A DNA stretch of 5,899 bases from Planctomycetaceae bacterium. GTDB lineage: Bacteria > Planctomycetota > Planctomycetia > Pirellulales > Pirellulaceae. Location of the stretch: positions 1 to 5,899 of the forward strand of contig SKVE01000156.1 of NCBI GenBank assembly GCA_007129635.1, written 5' to 3'. Shown piece by piece: positions 1 through 5,899 of this stretch. The position numbers and the translations under genes were made by a program. The first letter of the stretch is position 1; each line of letters begins with the position of its first letter. Under the pieces are notes generated by a model. The model was not told the DNA's origin. It saw only the letters and a program-made list of their open reading frames with translations, and searched no databases.

Positions 1-936
1 CAACGCGATGATGTGGACGCGGTGCTGATCGCGGCTTCCTACCACGCTCAGGGGTTTCTGGCCCTGCTGGCCGCGCGGGCGGGCAAGGATATCTACTGCG
101 AGAAACCGACCAGCATCACGATCCGTTGGGGACGAGCCTTGGTGGAGGCCTGCCAGCGTCACGGCCGGACCTTTCAAGCAGGAACCCAACAGCGTTCGGA
201 ATACGAGGGGCGATTTCGCAAAGCTGTCGAATTGGTGCGCGGCGGCGTCATTGGGACGCTACAAACCGTTTACGCCTACCAGCAAGGTGGCGGCTTCTCG
301 CCCGCACCGCCTGAACCGAACCACGGGCATGAGATCCCGGCGGATATCAATTGGGATGCCTATGTCGGACCGCTGCCCTGGTTCCCCTTCGACAACAACA
401 CCAGCGGCCATCGCTTCGGATGGGGCGACATCAATTGGGGCCAGCATCATTACGATATCGTCCAGTGGGGGATCGGTGCGGATGACACAGGACCCGTCGA
501 AATCGGATTGCAGGACGGCCGCCCGCTGCTGACCTATGCCAACGGTGTCCAGGTTGTCGGCGGAAACTATCCAGGCGAAGACTGGATTCCCGGCGGCGCG
601 TGTTTCGTCGGAACCCACGGCCGAATCGTGGTCCATCGCAACGGCCTGATGGCTGATCCTCCCGAGTTGCTGCGGGCAACCCCCAAGCCTGAAGGTTACG
701 TGTACTTCAGCGATAGCCACTCAGCGAACTTTCTCGATTGCGTACGCACTCGCCAACGCCCGATCTGCGATGCCGAGATCGCGCATCGTGGAAACAGCCT
801 TTTACTGCTGGGCGGGATCGCTCAACGCTTGAACCGAACCCTGCGCTGGAACCCCCAGCGCGAACAGTTCATCGACGACGAACAGGCGAACCGGATGCTG
901 TCGCTGGCTCCCCGCGAAGGCTGGACACTGGGCTGA
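1..936 (+). CDS. Gfo/Idh/MocA family oxidoreductase, 5'-truncated by the window edge
   Basis: The frame is open from base 1 and ends at TGA 934-936, giving 311 codons. The GTG at 13 is internal, because the reading frame already matches the family before it. Seen: the end of the nucleotide-binding Rossmann domain (VDAVLIAASYHAQ, residues 5-17), then the diagnostic GKDIYCEKP motif (about residues 28-36), whose lysine is the usual catalytic or cofactor-contacting residue. The second domain carries GWGDINWGQHHYDIVQWG (about 140-157), where the His three residues before Asp matches the family's usual active-site position. Family knowledge: these are NAD(P)-dependent oxidoreductases, mostly on sugars, inositols or their derivatives, and many planctomycete members are exported by Tat. 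The glycine-rich GxGxxG segment and any signal peptide lie upstream, with roughly 100-130 residues missing. The substrate cannot be read from sequence. A HEAT-repeat gene follows after 54 bases on the same strand, possibly in one operon. Confidence 0.93.
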   Translation, partial: QRDDVDAVLIAASYHAQGFLALLAARAGKDIYCEKPTSITIRWGRALVEACQRHGRTFQAGTQQRSEYEGRFRKAVELVRGGVIGTLQTVYAYQQGGGFSPAPPEPNHGHEIPADINWDAYVGPLPWFPFDNNTSGHRFGWGDINWGQHHYDIVQWGIGADDTGPVEIGLQDGRPLLTYANGVQVVGGNYPGEDWIPGGACFVGTHGRIVVHRNGLMADPPELLRATPKPEGYVYFSDSHSANFLDCVRTRQRPICDAEIAHRGNSLLLLGGIAQRLNRTLRWNPQREQFIDDEQANRMLSLAPREGWTLG

Positions 937-990
937 GCCTTCGTTACGTGAATTCCCCTAGAACTTTCCCATTTCTTAAAGCACGACGAC

Positions 991-2901
991 ATGTTCCGCA
1001 TGATCACAACCGCCATGTTGTTCTTGTTGGCCACCGTCACTTTTGCGCAGGAAGCCAAGTGGATCGAAGTACTGCAATCCGATGCGCCGGTGTCGGCCAA
1101 AGCGGCCGCGTGTCGCGAACTACGGCTGGAGGGCACCGACAAGTCGGTGGCAGCGCTCGCTCCGTTGTTGATCGATGCGAGCTTATCTCATGAGGCTCGT
1201 ATGGCACTCGAATCGATCCCCGGTGACCAGGCGATGGCCGCGCTGCGGGACGCTGTCGACCAGACCGAGGGGGTGCTGCGGGCCGGGATTCTGGACAGCC
1301 TCGGAGAACGACGCGATCCGCAGGCAGTCTTGATCATCGCGCCGAGGCTTTCTGATCGAGACCCTTACGTCGTCATCGCCGCCTCGCTGGCCCTGGGCAA
1401 GATCGGCTCACAGGAAGCCGTTGGGCATCTGGAACAAGCTTACCAACAAGCCGCAGTGGAACGCCGATCGATGATCGGCGATGGTTTGCTGGAAGGTGCG
1501 ATCCGGTTGCATCGAACGGGTGACGAAGATCAAGCGGCGGAGATCCTGCAACGGCTGGCCTTGGCCGACCAGCCAGCTCGCATCCGCTCGGCCGCGCTCG
1601 TGGCTCAATTGCAGATCGCGGGCGACCAATCCCCGGAGAAGATCCTCGAATCGCTGGCCGACCAGGACGCTCTGGTGCGAAACGCGGCTGCCACCACGTT
1701 GCCCTATCTGAGCCAGAATACAATGCAGATGATCGTAGCCCATCACCAGCGGCTTCCGGTTGCCAGCCAGGCACTGCTCTTGTCGGCTTTGCGATTACGA
1801 GGCGACCGAACCTTCGCCTCCGTGGCGTTGACCGCTGCGACCAGCGAGGACCCTGGGATCGCCCAAGCCGGTATCGCAGCCTCGGGAGCCCTGGCAGGCA
1901 GCGAAGCGTTACCCATCCTGTTGCCGATCGCCAGCGTCGACGGTCCGTTGTCCGACGCGGCGTGGCGGGCGATCGAAATACTTCGCGGCGCGGAGATCGA
2001 AGCGGATTTGACCCAAACGCTGGCCGACCAGCAGCAGGCCGAACACCAAACTCGGCTGGTCCGCATCCTGGTCGCTCGCCAGGCTTGGACCAGTGTTCCG
2101 ATTCTGCTGGATCTCGTCGAACACGACAACGATCCATTGCGTTCGGCTTCAACGGACGCCATTTTCCAACTCGCGCAACCCGAGCATGTGCCAGCGATCG
2201 TCCGCGTCATGCACGGGATGGATCGAGGAGTTCAGCGCGAGGTGCTGGAGAAGGCCGTGATGCGCGCTCTGGAGCATGTGCTGGAGTCGGATCAGCGCGC
2301 GGAAGCCGTGATCGAAGGAATCGATCTGAACGATCCATCGCAGCAGATCGAGTTTTTGCCTTTGCTAGGCCGCATTGGGGGAAGCCGGGCGTTGCATCTG
2401 GTACAAGCCGCAATGCAATCATCGGACGGACAGATGTACGAAGCAGGCATTCGGGCTCTGGCCAACTGGCCGGATGCCAGCGTCATCCAGCAACTGGCCG
2501 ATCTGGCTCAGACTGCTCGCCAGGACCACCAGCGGATCTGGGCGCTGCGAGCCATGATCCGAGTCAGCGTGCTGCCCGGAGATTTGCCGGATGACCATCA
2601 ACTGCAATGGTTGCGGCAAGCGATGGAAATGGCGACTCGTGACGATGAACGGTCCTTGGCCGTCCAGCGGGCTGGCGCCATTCGTACCCGCGCGGCGTTT
2701 GAGTTTGCGGCCAGTTACCTGGACCAGCCGAAATTGGCCCAGGACGCATCCCGTGCGATCGTCGAACTGGCTCACCATCAAGCCTTACGCGACGCCGACC
2801 GTGACGGATTCACGACCGCGCTAAAGCAGGTGATTGCCGTCACCTCGGACAACGAAGTCAGGCAACGAGCGCTGCGCTACCTGGAATCGTTGGGCCATTA
2901 A
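991..2901 (+). CDS. Exported HEAT-repeat protein
   Basis: This 636-residue protein starts with a signal peptide: a short n-region with one Arg, a hydrophobic core (residues 4-17) and a likely cleavage after Ala19 (TFA|QEA). It should therefore be periplasmic or envelope-located. The rest is almost wholly alpha-helical tandem repeats of HEAT type. Clear units are SDRDPYVVIAASLALGKIGS (121-140), DQPARIRSAALVAQL (193-207) and LADQDALVRNAAATTLPYL (222-240), with more degenerate units to the C-terminus. No enzymatic domain, heme-binding CxxCH or membrane segment after the signal was seen. Its N-terminal part (LSHEARMALESIP, 65-77, then SLGERRDPQAV, 103-113) resembles secreted HEAT proteins I know from planctomycetes, verrucomicrobia and related bacteria, which often sit beside oxidoreductases or sugar-processing genes. 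The role is inferred to be a protein-binding scaffold. ATG 991 is chosen because it gives the complete signal peptide and an in-frame stop lies at 949-951. No SD is visible. Confidence 0.9.
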   Translation: MFRMITTAMLFLLATVTFAQEAKWIEVLQSDAPVSAKAAACRELRLEGTDKSVAALAPLLIDASLSHEARMALESIPGDQAMAALRDAVDQTEGVLRAGILDSLGERRDPQAVLIIAPRLSDRDPYVVIAASLALGKIGSQEAVGHLEQAYQQAAVERRSMIGDGLLEGAIRLHRTGDEDQAAEILQRLALADQPARIRSAALVAQLQIAGDQSPEKILESLADQDALVRNAAATTLPYLSQNTMQMIVAHHQRLPVASQALLLSALRLRGDRTFASVALTAATSEDPGIAQAGIAASGALAGSEALPILLPIASVDGPLSDAAWRAIEILRGAEIEADLTQTLADQQQAEHQTRLVRILVARQAWTSVPILLDLVEHDNDPLRSASTDAIFQLAQPEHVPAIVRVMHGMDRGVQREVLEKAVMRALEHVLESDQRAEAVIEGIDLNDPSQQIEFLPLLGRIGGSRALHLVQAAMQSSDGQMYEAGIRALANWPDASVIQQLADLAQTARQDHQRIWALRAMIRVSVLPGDLPDDHQLQWLRQAMEMATRDDERSLAVQRAGAIRTRAAFEFAASYLDQPKLAQDASRAIVELAHHQALRDADRDGFTTALKQVIAVTSDNEVRQRALRYLESLGH

Positions 2902-2911
2902 CCCGCATCCT

Positions 2912-3544
2912 CTATTCAAGGAGGGCTCTCTCGAACGCGGCACAAAACGCAGGGAGATCTTTGGGCAGACGCGAGGTGATGATGTTGGCGTCACGGATCA
3001 TGGCCGCGTCCGTATAGTTTACTCCTGCTTCGCGTAATTCGTCGGCCATGCCGGCGAAGCAGGTCGCGCGCTTGCCTTCCAAGACTCCGGCGGTGACCAA
3101 CAACTGAGGCCCATGACAGATGGCAGCCACGGGCTTGCCCGATTCGGTCATCGACCGGGTGAACGCGACGATCGCTTCGTGTTGTCGAAGATTGGCCGGC
3201 GATCGTCCACCGGGGATCACCAATCCGTCGAAATCTTCGGGCGAAACGTCGCCGATCGCTTTCTGGACATAAACTTGCATGTCGCTATTGTACGGTGTCA
3301 CCAGTCCGGGTTCGGAACCGATCACGGTCACCTTCGCTCCGCGACTGACCACATAGCCCATCGGAACCAACGCCTCGGCGTCCTGAACTCCTTCGCCTAC
3401 GAGAAAGGCAATGTTCTTGCCCGCCAAAGGCCCCTCGTGGTGGTCGGCGGAAGCCAATCCCACTGGCAGAGCCAGCAATGCGGCTGAAGCCAGAACTAGA
3501 CGCATACGCAGTAAGTTGGCGATCGTCGATTTGTGAAGTCTCAT
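2912..3544 (-). CDS. Exported DJ-1/PfpI family protein (class I glutamine amidotransferase-like fold)
   Basis: The 210-residue protein has an N-terminal signal sequence: a basic n-region (K5, R13, R15), a hydrophobic core (16-30) and a likely cleavage ASA|D after residue 33. A single DJ-1/PfpI domain fills residues 42-208. Landmarks are the first strand KNIAFLVGEGVQDAEAL (43-59), the IPGGRSPANLR turn (110-120) and the nucleophile elbow AAICHGPQLL (140-149), with Cys143 followed by His144. Family members include cysteine peptidases, glyoxalase/deglycase-like enzymes, chaperones and catalytically dead relatives, so the exact activity is open. By eye, two positions that are Glu in PfpI-type proteins appear as Gln54 and Ala117, while Glu57 is kept. 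Loss of the acid at 117 would break the Cys-His-Glu triad. The start is fixed by a good SD (3552-3557, 7-base spacing). The gene converges on the HEAT gene, with 10 bases between the stops. Confidence 0.93.
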   Translation of the reverse strand: MRLHKSTIANLLRMRLVLASAALLALPVGLASADHHEGPLAGKNIAFLVGEGVQDAEALVPMGYVVSRGAKVTVIGSEPGLVTPYNSDMQVYVQKAIGDVSPEDFDGLVIPGGRSPANLRQHEAIVAFTRSMTESGKPVAAICHGPQLLVTAGVLEGKRATCFAGMADELREAGVNYTDAAMIRDANIITSRLPKDLPAFCAAFERALLE

Positions 3545-3551
3545 GTCTTAT

Positions 3552-3557
3552 CCTCCT
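3552..3557 (-). promoter_or_regulatory. Shine-Dalgarno site of the DJ-1/PfpI gene
   Basis: On the minus strand this reads AGGAGG and lies 7 bases before the ATG at 3544-3542. It is a near-perfect match to the anti-SD and decides the start over the internal ATG (Met14, 3505). Confidence 0.85.
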
Positions 3558-3579
3558 GGAAGGGAACCGATTAACCCAT

Positions 3580-3600
3580 TGCCACCAACGAGCAGTGGCA
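3580..3600 (-). other. Hairpin-forming inverted repeat in the DJ-1/PfpI leader
   Basis: TGCCAC (3580-3585) and GTGGCA (3595-3600) form a 6-bp stem with a 9-base loop. It lies between the candidate promoter (3630-3657) and the SD (3552-3557), so it would be in the 5' leader of the mRNA. A second, weaker stem, CGGG/CCCG around five A's, lies at 3604-3616. No T-run follows either, so neither looks like a standard terminator. An operator or RNA leader structure is possible, as is chance. Confidence 0.3.
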
Positions 3601-3629
3601 GGCCGGGAAAAACCCGCGTAGATTCTTTT

Positions 3630-3657
3630 ATTGTAACAAAACCATGCAGCCTGTGAA
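3630..3657 (-). promoter_or_regulatory. Candidate sigma70-like promoter for the DJ-1/PfpI gene
   Basis: Read on the minus strand, a -35-like TTCACA (3657-3652; 5 of 6 match to TTGACA) is followed after 16 bases by a -10-like TACAAT (3635-3630; 5 of 6 match to TATAAT). The start codon is about 86 bases downstream, giving a leader of roughly 80 bases. The site sits in an AT-richer patch of an otherwise GC-rich region, which supports it. It was found by eye only. Confidence 0.45.
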
Positions 3658-3773
3658 CCGTGCGGCCCGTGCTTGACCGTGGGTTATCGAATTCGCGAGC
3701 ATCATACGAGAAGATTCTGTGATCGTCGATCGGCCTTGTTGTTTCGCAGAAAGCTCTTCTCATCGAGGCCGAC

Positions 3774-4457
3774 GTGTTGAAGCTCACAGAGAAGTTTGGC
3801 CGGCCCGGATTGAATGGGAACGGCGGGATGCGAGATAACCGCGCAGTTGCACCCTTTGACGATGTGCTAGTGATGGCGCACGCTGAGGGCACGAATTCGA
3901 CACCAGGTTGCGGCGGGGCTGGGTTTGCGAAGTATTATGTCTTCTTCCCCACCGCCAATGTTTTGCCAGACATTGTGGGACATGAGTTTTCGCATGCGAT
4001 TACTCATTATCACCATTGGGATGCCAATGACCGGCTGCAGAGTATGGTTCTGCTGGGCCTGCCTGGGGCGTTGCAGGAGAACTACTCGGATTTCACTGGA
4101 ATGACGCCCGTCCCACTTTTCGTGCGACTACGGGGTCAACTCCAACGTCACGTCGGCCGGTGTTCCCTGATCGACGGTGACGCTCAGTTCCGAAGTCCCG
4201 AAGGACGCGTATCGTTCCGGGATCAGGTGCTTGGTTTCGACCACCAGCGACTCCTGCTTCTTCACCCACTCCGCGTATTGGGCTGGGTCGTCGGGGGTCG
4301 CGCCGATGTCCACATCCGGCGTCTCCACTTTTGTGACGCTCACCCGATACTCCCCGGGGACGACTCCGTCATAAGTGGCGTCCGTCTTCATGACCGCGCG
4401 TCCCGCTCTGTCCGTGGTTCCGGCCGCCGAGAATTGACCCGACGTTGGGGCCATTAA
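3774..4457 (+). pseudogene. Remnant of an M4 (thermolysin-like) zinc metallopeptidase, truncated at both ends
   Basis: The first ~112 codons (to about 4109) look like the middle of an M4 catalytic domain. KFGRPGLNGNGG (about residues 7-18) resembles the N-lobe, DIVGHEFSHAITHY carries the zinc motif HExxH (codons 3981-3995), and GALQENYSDFTG supplies the third ligand Glu (4077-4079) as in GA(L/I)NE..SD of M4 peptidases. M4 enzymes are normally secreted preproteins with a long propeptide and about 300 catalytic residues. Here the signal peptide, propeptide and start of the domain are absent, as is everything after the Glu, including the active-site His. From about 4110 the frame runs to TAA 4455-4457, but this stretch is the antisense of the lipoprotein gene and does not look like real protein. 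HExxH to Glu spacing is 28 residues from the second His, against 20 in thermolysin. GTG 3774 is only a formal start, with no convincing SD. An inactive fragment is most likely; a small expressed protein cannot be excluded. Confidence 0.72.
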
Positions 4458-4649
4458 AACGCTAGCCCCGTCCACCGGTTGACCGTGATAGTTGACCGTG
4501 ATGGTCAATGGCGCCAGGTCGGGGATGTGGTCCGGCTTGACGGGCCCCGTGCCGCAGCCGCCGATTACCAGAAGCATGCCGAGACCGAGCAACGCTGCGA
4601 TCGGTGTGGCGGTGGAATGACCCGTCAAGGGACTCGTACTGATTCTCAT
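4128..4649 (-). CDS. Carboxypeptidase-regulatory-like (transthyretin-type beta-sandwich) lipoprotein
   Basis: Using ATG 4649 the product has 173 residues. It opens with a lipoprotein signal peptide: R2, a hydrophobic stretch at 17-30 and lipobox IGGC with the lipidated Cys at 32. A single small beta-rich domain follows, with PLTITVNYHGQPVDGASVLM (47-66), a Gly-rich TTDRAGRAVM turn (78-87) and GVVPGEYRVSVTKVE (95-109). The C-terminal IPERYASFGTSELSVTVD (143-160) matches the ending IP.KY....TS.L...V that I know from small planctomycete carboxypeptidase-regulatory-like proteins. These are anchored envelope proteins of unknown role, with no peptidase domain. A longer frame begins at GTG 4691, overlapping the stop of the upstream gene as GTGA, but it would put 46 residues before the Cys, so ATG 4649 is preferred. 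Only a weak SD-like AGAGCAG precedes it. It lies 38 bases behind the DUF1559 stop and is probably co-transcribed. Confidence 0.86.
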   Translation of the reverse strand: MRISTSPLTGHSTATPIAALLGLGMLLVIGGCGTGPVKPDHIPDLAPLTITVNYHGQPVDGASVLMAPTSGQFSAAGTTDRAGRAVMKTDATYDGVVPGEYRVSVTKVETPDVDIGATPDDPAQYAEWVKKQESLVVETKHLIPERYASFGTSELSVTVDQGTPADVTLELTP

Positions 4650-4687
4650 GATACTGCTCTGTGCTGAAAAAATGACCCAATTTAATG

Positions 4688-5791
4688 TCACGGGAGCGAA
4701 ACAGATTCTCCACCGTCACGGCTTCCCAAAGCACCCCACACGCCATAAGGGCTGCGACCGCTTCGAACCAATCCGTGAGTCAGATCGCCGCTGTCGATCG
4801 TATCGGAGATGAACTTCACCGCCCCATCAAGCATGACCGCGTTCACACCGCCTGGATGTTGGCTGGTTGGCGGCGCAATGATGCGGGATTCCTGCGACGC
4901 GACACCCATCGCCGTGCAACTGGGGGAATTGGGCGGCAAAATCGTATTGAAACCAGAGGCAGTCATCGCACCATCCGACCAGAACTGGCCGGACGTATTT
5001 CCCGTCGAAGGATTGCTGTACACGTTGTTCACGACCGGGGTATTCATACAGTCGAGAGGCACGATGGCAAGCATGGCGTCACCTGTGGTTCCCCCCGCAT
5101 GGACACCGGCCGATTGCGCATAGCCACCCTTCAACCGATTGATCGACACTCCCACAACCCGTTCGCTGAACGCGATCGTATTGCTCAGGCCATCGGTGAC
5201 GGAAGCAAATCGGGAAGTCACTCCCACGTTCGCGTGTCGGATGATTCCGAATGGTCCACGTGGATTCGGTGTATTTCTGGATGCATCGTGGTGTTGCATG
5301 GTCCAGTCGCCCATGCTCATCTTGTAGTTCCGGCGACCTCGAGCATGGTCTTGAGCGCTGGGATCGCTGGGGCAAAAAAAGCCCGGAATCTTCGCATAGA
5401 CGGGAGAGTTCTGTACGTCCACCCAACCACCGGGCGAAAAATTGTTCTGAGCCGACATGTCGTAAACGGCTTGCTGTTCGATGTACGGAAGCAATCCTAC
5501 GAAGCCAGACAGTCGGAACGCGCTGGTGCAATGGGGCGCCCAGCAACCGTGCTGTCCGAAGCCCCCTCCATCGCCCGTGCCGCCGCAAATGAACGGTAGC
5601 GAATTGTAGGTGTCCTGGTAGTTGTGCAGAGCCAACCCCAGTTGTTTTAGATTGTTGTTGCATTGCGTTCGCCGAGCCGCTTCGCGGGCGGCTTGCACGG
5701 CCGGCAGCAGCAGTGCGACGAGAACTCCAATGATGGCAATGACAACCAGCAGTTCCACCAAGGTGAAACCACGACGCTGTGTGGTACGCAT
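4688..5791 (-). CDS. DUF1559 family protein with type IV prepilin-like N-terminus and H-X9-DG motif
   Basis: This 367-residue protein starts with a class III (prepilin) signal: basic MRTTQRRG, then [20 protein letters not shown], with cleavage and N-methylation expected between Gly8 and Phe9 and the conserved Glu5 of the mature protein at residue 13. [12 protein letters not shown] (30-41) and [20 protein letters not shown] (47-66) are the standard DUF1559 continuation. Further family marks are FFCPSDPSA (138-146), [14 protein letters not shown] (198-211) and the C-terminal [18 protein letters not shown] (311-328), where His312 is separated by exactly nine residues from Asp322-Gly323. The end [16 protein letters not shown] (347-362) is also typical. 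The length is usual and the gene looks intact. Planctomycetes carry dozens to hundreds of these genes; they resemble pseudopilins and are inferred to be processed by a prepilin peptidase, but their role is unknown. ATG 5791 is preferred over the upstream ATG at 5827 because it has a good SD and gives the short basic leader. Confidence 0.95.
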   Translation of the reverse strand: MRTTQRRGFTLVELLVVIAIIGVLVALLLPAVQAAREAARRTQCNNNLKQLGLALHNYQDTYNSLPFICGGTGDGGGFGQHGCWAPHCTSAFRLSGFVGLLPYIEQQAVYDMSAQNNFSPGGWVDVQNSPVYAKIPGFFCPSDPSAQDHARGRRNYKMSMGDWTMQHHDASRNTPNPRGPFGIIRHANVGVTSRFASVTDGLSNTIAFSERVVGVSINRLKGGYAQSAGVHAGGTTGDAMLAIVPLDCMNTPVVNNVYSNPSTGNTSGQFWSDGAMTASGFNTILPPNSPSCTAMGVASQESRIIAPPTSQHPGGVNAVMLDGAVKFISDTIDSGDLTHGLVRSGRSPYGVWGALGSRDGGESVSLP

Positions 5792-5798
5792 GACCTCG

Positions 5799-5803
5799 CT
5801 CCT
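5799..5803 (-). promoter_or_regulatory. Shine-Dalgarno site of the DUF1559 gene
   Basis: On the minus strand this reads AGGAG and lies 7 bases before the ATG at 5791-5789. It supports this start over the in-frame ATG 36 bases upstream, which would add 12 residues ([12 protein letters not shown]) not expected in front of a prepilin leader. Confidence 0.75.
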
Positions 5804-5863
5804 GTTCGTCGAGCTAGAAAAACACATGAAACATGACGCTGCTAAAAAGCGGAATACTTCGTC

Positions 5864-5883
5864 GAGCGCCCGTATCGGGCCTC
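5864..5883. other. Short GC-rich inverted repeat upstream of the DUF1559 gene
   Basis: GCCCG-TAT-CGGGC (5868-5880) forms a 5-bp stem with a 3-base loop. It can be lengthened by GAG/CTC on the outside if one C (5867) bulges out. There is no T-run on either side, so it is not a standard intrinsic terminator. It lies about 75 bases upstream of the DUF1559 start and could be an operator, the remains of a terminator from a neighbouring gene, or chance. I saw no clear -35/-10 pair between it and the start codon. Confidence 0.25.
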
Positions 5884-5899
5884 GTGAAGCTCCGTGAGA

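Larger units (their letters stand above)
3545..3773. other. Intergenic region between the DJ-1/PfpI gene and the peptidase remnant
   Basis: The part next to the DJ-1/PfpI gene holds its SD, a leader hairpin and a candidate promoter. In the part from about 3660 to 3773 I see nothing assignable. The frame of the peptidase remnant is open upstream to a TGA at 3720-3722, but the residues encoded there show no M4-like motif to me, and the other two plus-strand frames also give no recognisable peptide. Confidence 0.5.

Noticed and set aside
738..1193. Plus-strand open frame of 151 codons bridging the oxidoreductase and HEAT genes
   Set aside because: It overlaps the ends of two real genes in another frame, and its composition is Arg-rich shadow type.
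1373..2152. Long minus-strand open frame (259 codons) inside the HEAT gene
   Set aside because: It is Arg/Pro-rich, low in normal hydrophobic pattern and wholly antisense to a well-supported gene; it is a GC-driven shadow.
3113..3487. Plus-strand open frame of 124 codons opposite the DJ-1/PfpI gene
   Set aside because: Its translation is unremarkable and His/Gly-rich, and the minus-strand gene explains the region fully.
3521..3730. GATCGTCGAT repeated at 3521-3530 and 3721-3730
   Set aside because: The match is only 10 bases, the flanks differ, and GATCG-type words are common in this sequence; there is no mobile-element context.
3548..3892. Minus-strand open frame of 114 codons across the intergenic region and the peptidase remnant
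   Set aside because: It reads through the promoter, hairpin and SD of the DJ-1/PfpI gene and then the antisense of the M4 motifs; no SD or recognisable domain was seen.
4685..5599. Plus-strand open frame of 304 codons opposite the DUF1559 gene
   Set aside because: It is antisense to a gene with many conserved motifs, and its own translation shows no family features.
1..5899. Search for tRNA, rRNA, CRISPR array, transposase or long repeats
   Set aside because: I found no cloverleaf-like segment, no regularly spaced repeats, no transposase-like protein and no long direct or inverted repeats by eye.

Overview
The window looks like a chromosomal segment from a planctomycete, most likely a Pirellulaceae-type relative of Rhodopirellula or Blastopirellula. 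Four things suggest this: a DUF1559 prepilin-like protein with a C-terminal H-X9-DG motif, followed by a small carboxypeptidase-regulatory-like lipoprotein; a Gfo/Idh/MocA oxidoreductase of the type expanded in that phylum; a secreted HEAT-repeat protein; and moderately high GC with some starts that lack a Shine-Dalgarno (SD) site. The assignment rests on gene content only.

Layout. Bases 1-936 (+) hold the C-terminal three quarters of a Gfo/Idh/MocA oxidoreductase that begins upstream of the window. After 54 bases a HEAT-repeat protein with a signal peptide (991-2901, +) follows on the same strand, so the two may be co-transcribed. Ten bases after its stop, a convergent gene (2912-3544, -) encodes an exported DJ-1/PfpI-family protein with a strong SD and a plausible sigma70-like promoter in the 229-base gap behind it. 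From about 3774 to 4109 (+) lies a remnant of an M4 (thermolysin-like) zinc metallopeptidase. Its HExxH and downstream Glu ligand are intact, but both ends of the family domain are missing, and its frame runs into the antisense of the next gene. Last comes a minus-strand pair: DUF1559 (4688-5791) followed by the lipoprotein (4128-4649).

Function. The pieces suggest cell-envelope and carbohydrate functions typical of planctomycete accessory gene content: an oxidoreductase probably acting on sugars, an exported helical-repeat scaffold, an exported DJ-1-like protein of uncertain activity, and a pilin-like/lipoprotein pair of unknown role. I see no tRNA, rRNA, CRISPR array, transposase or attachment site, and no convincing new defence or mobile system. 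The points most worth a second look are the peptidase remnant, the apparently lost third catalytic residue in the DJ-1-like protein, and the DUF1559-lipoprotein junction.
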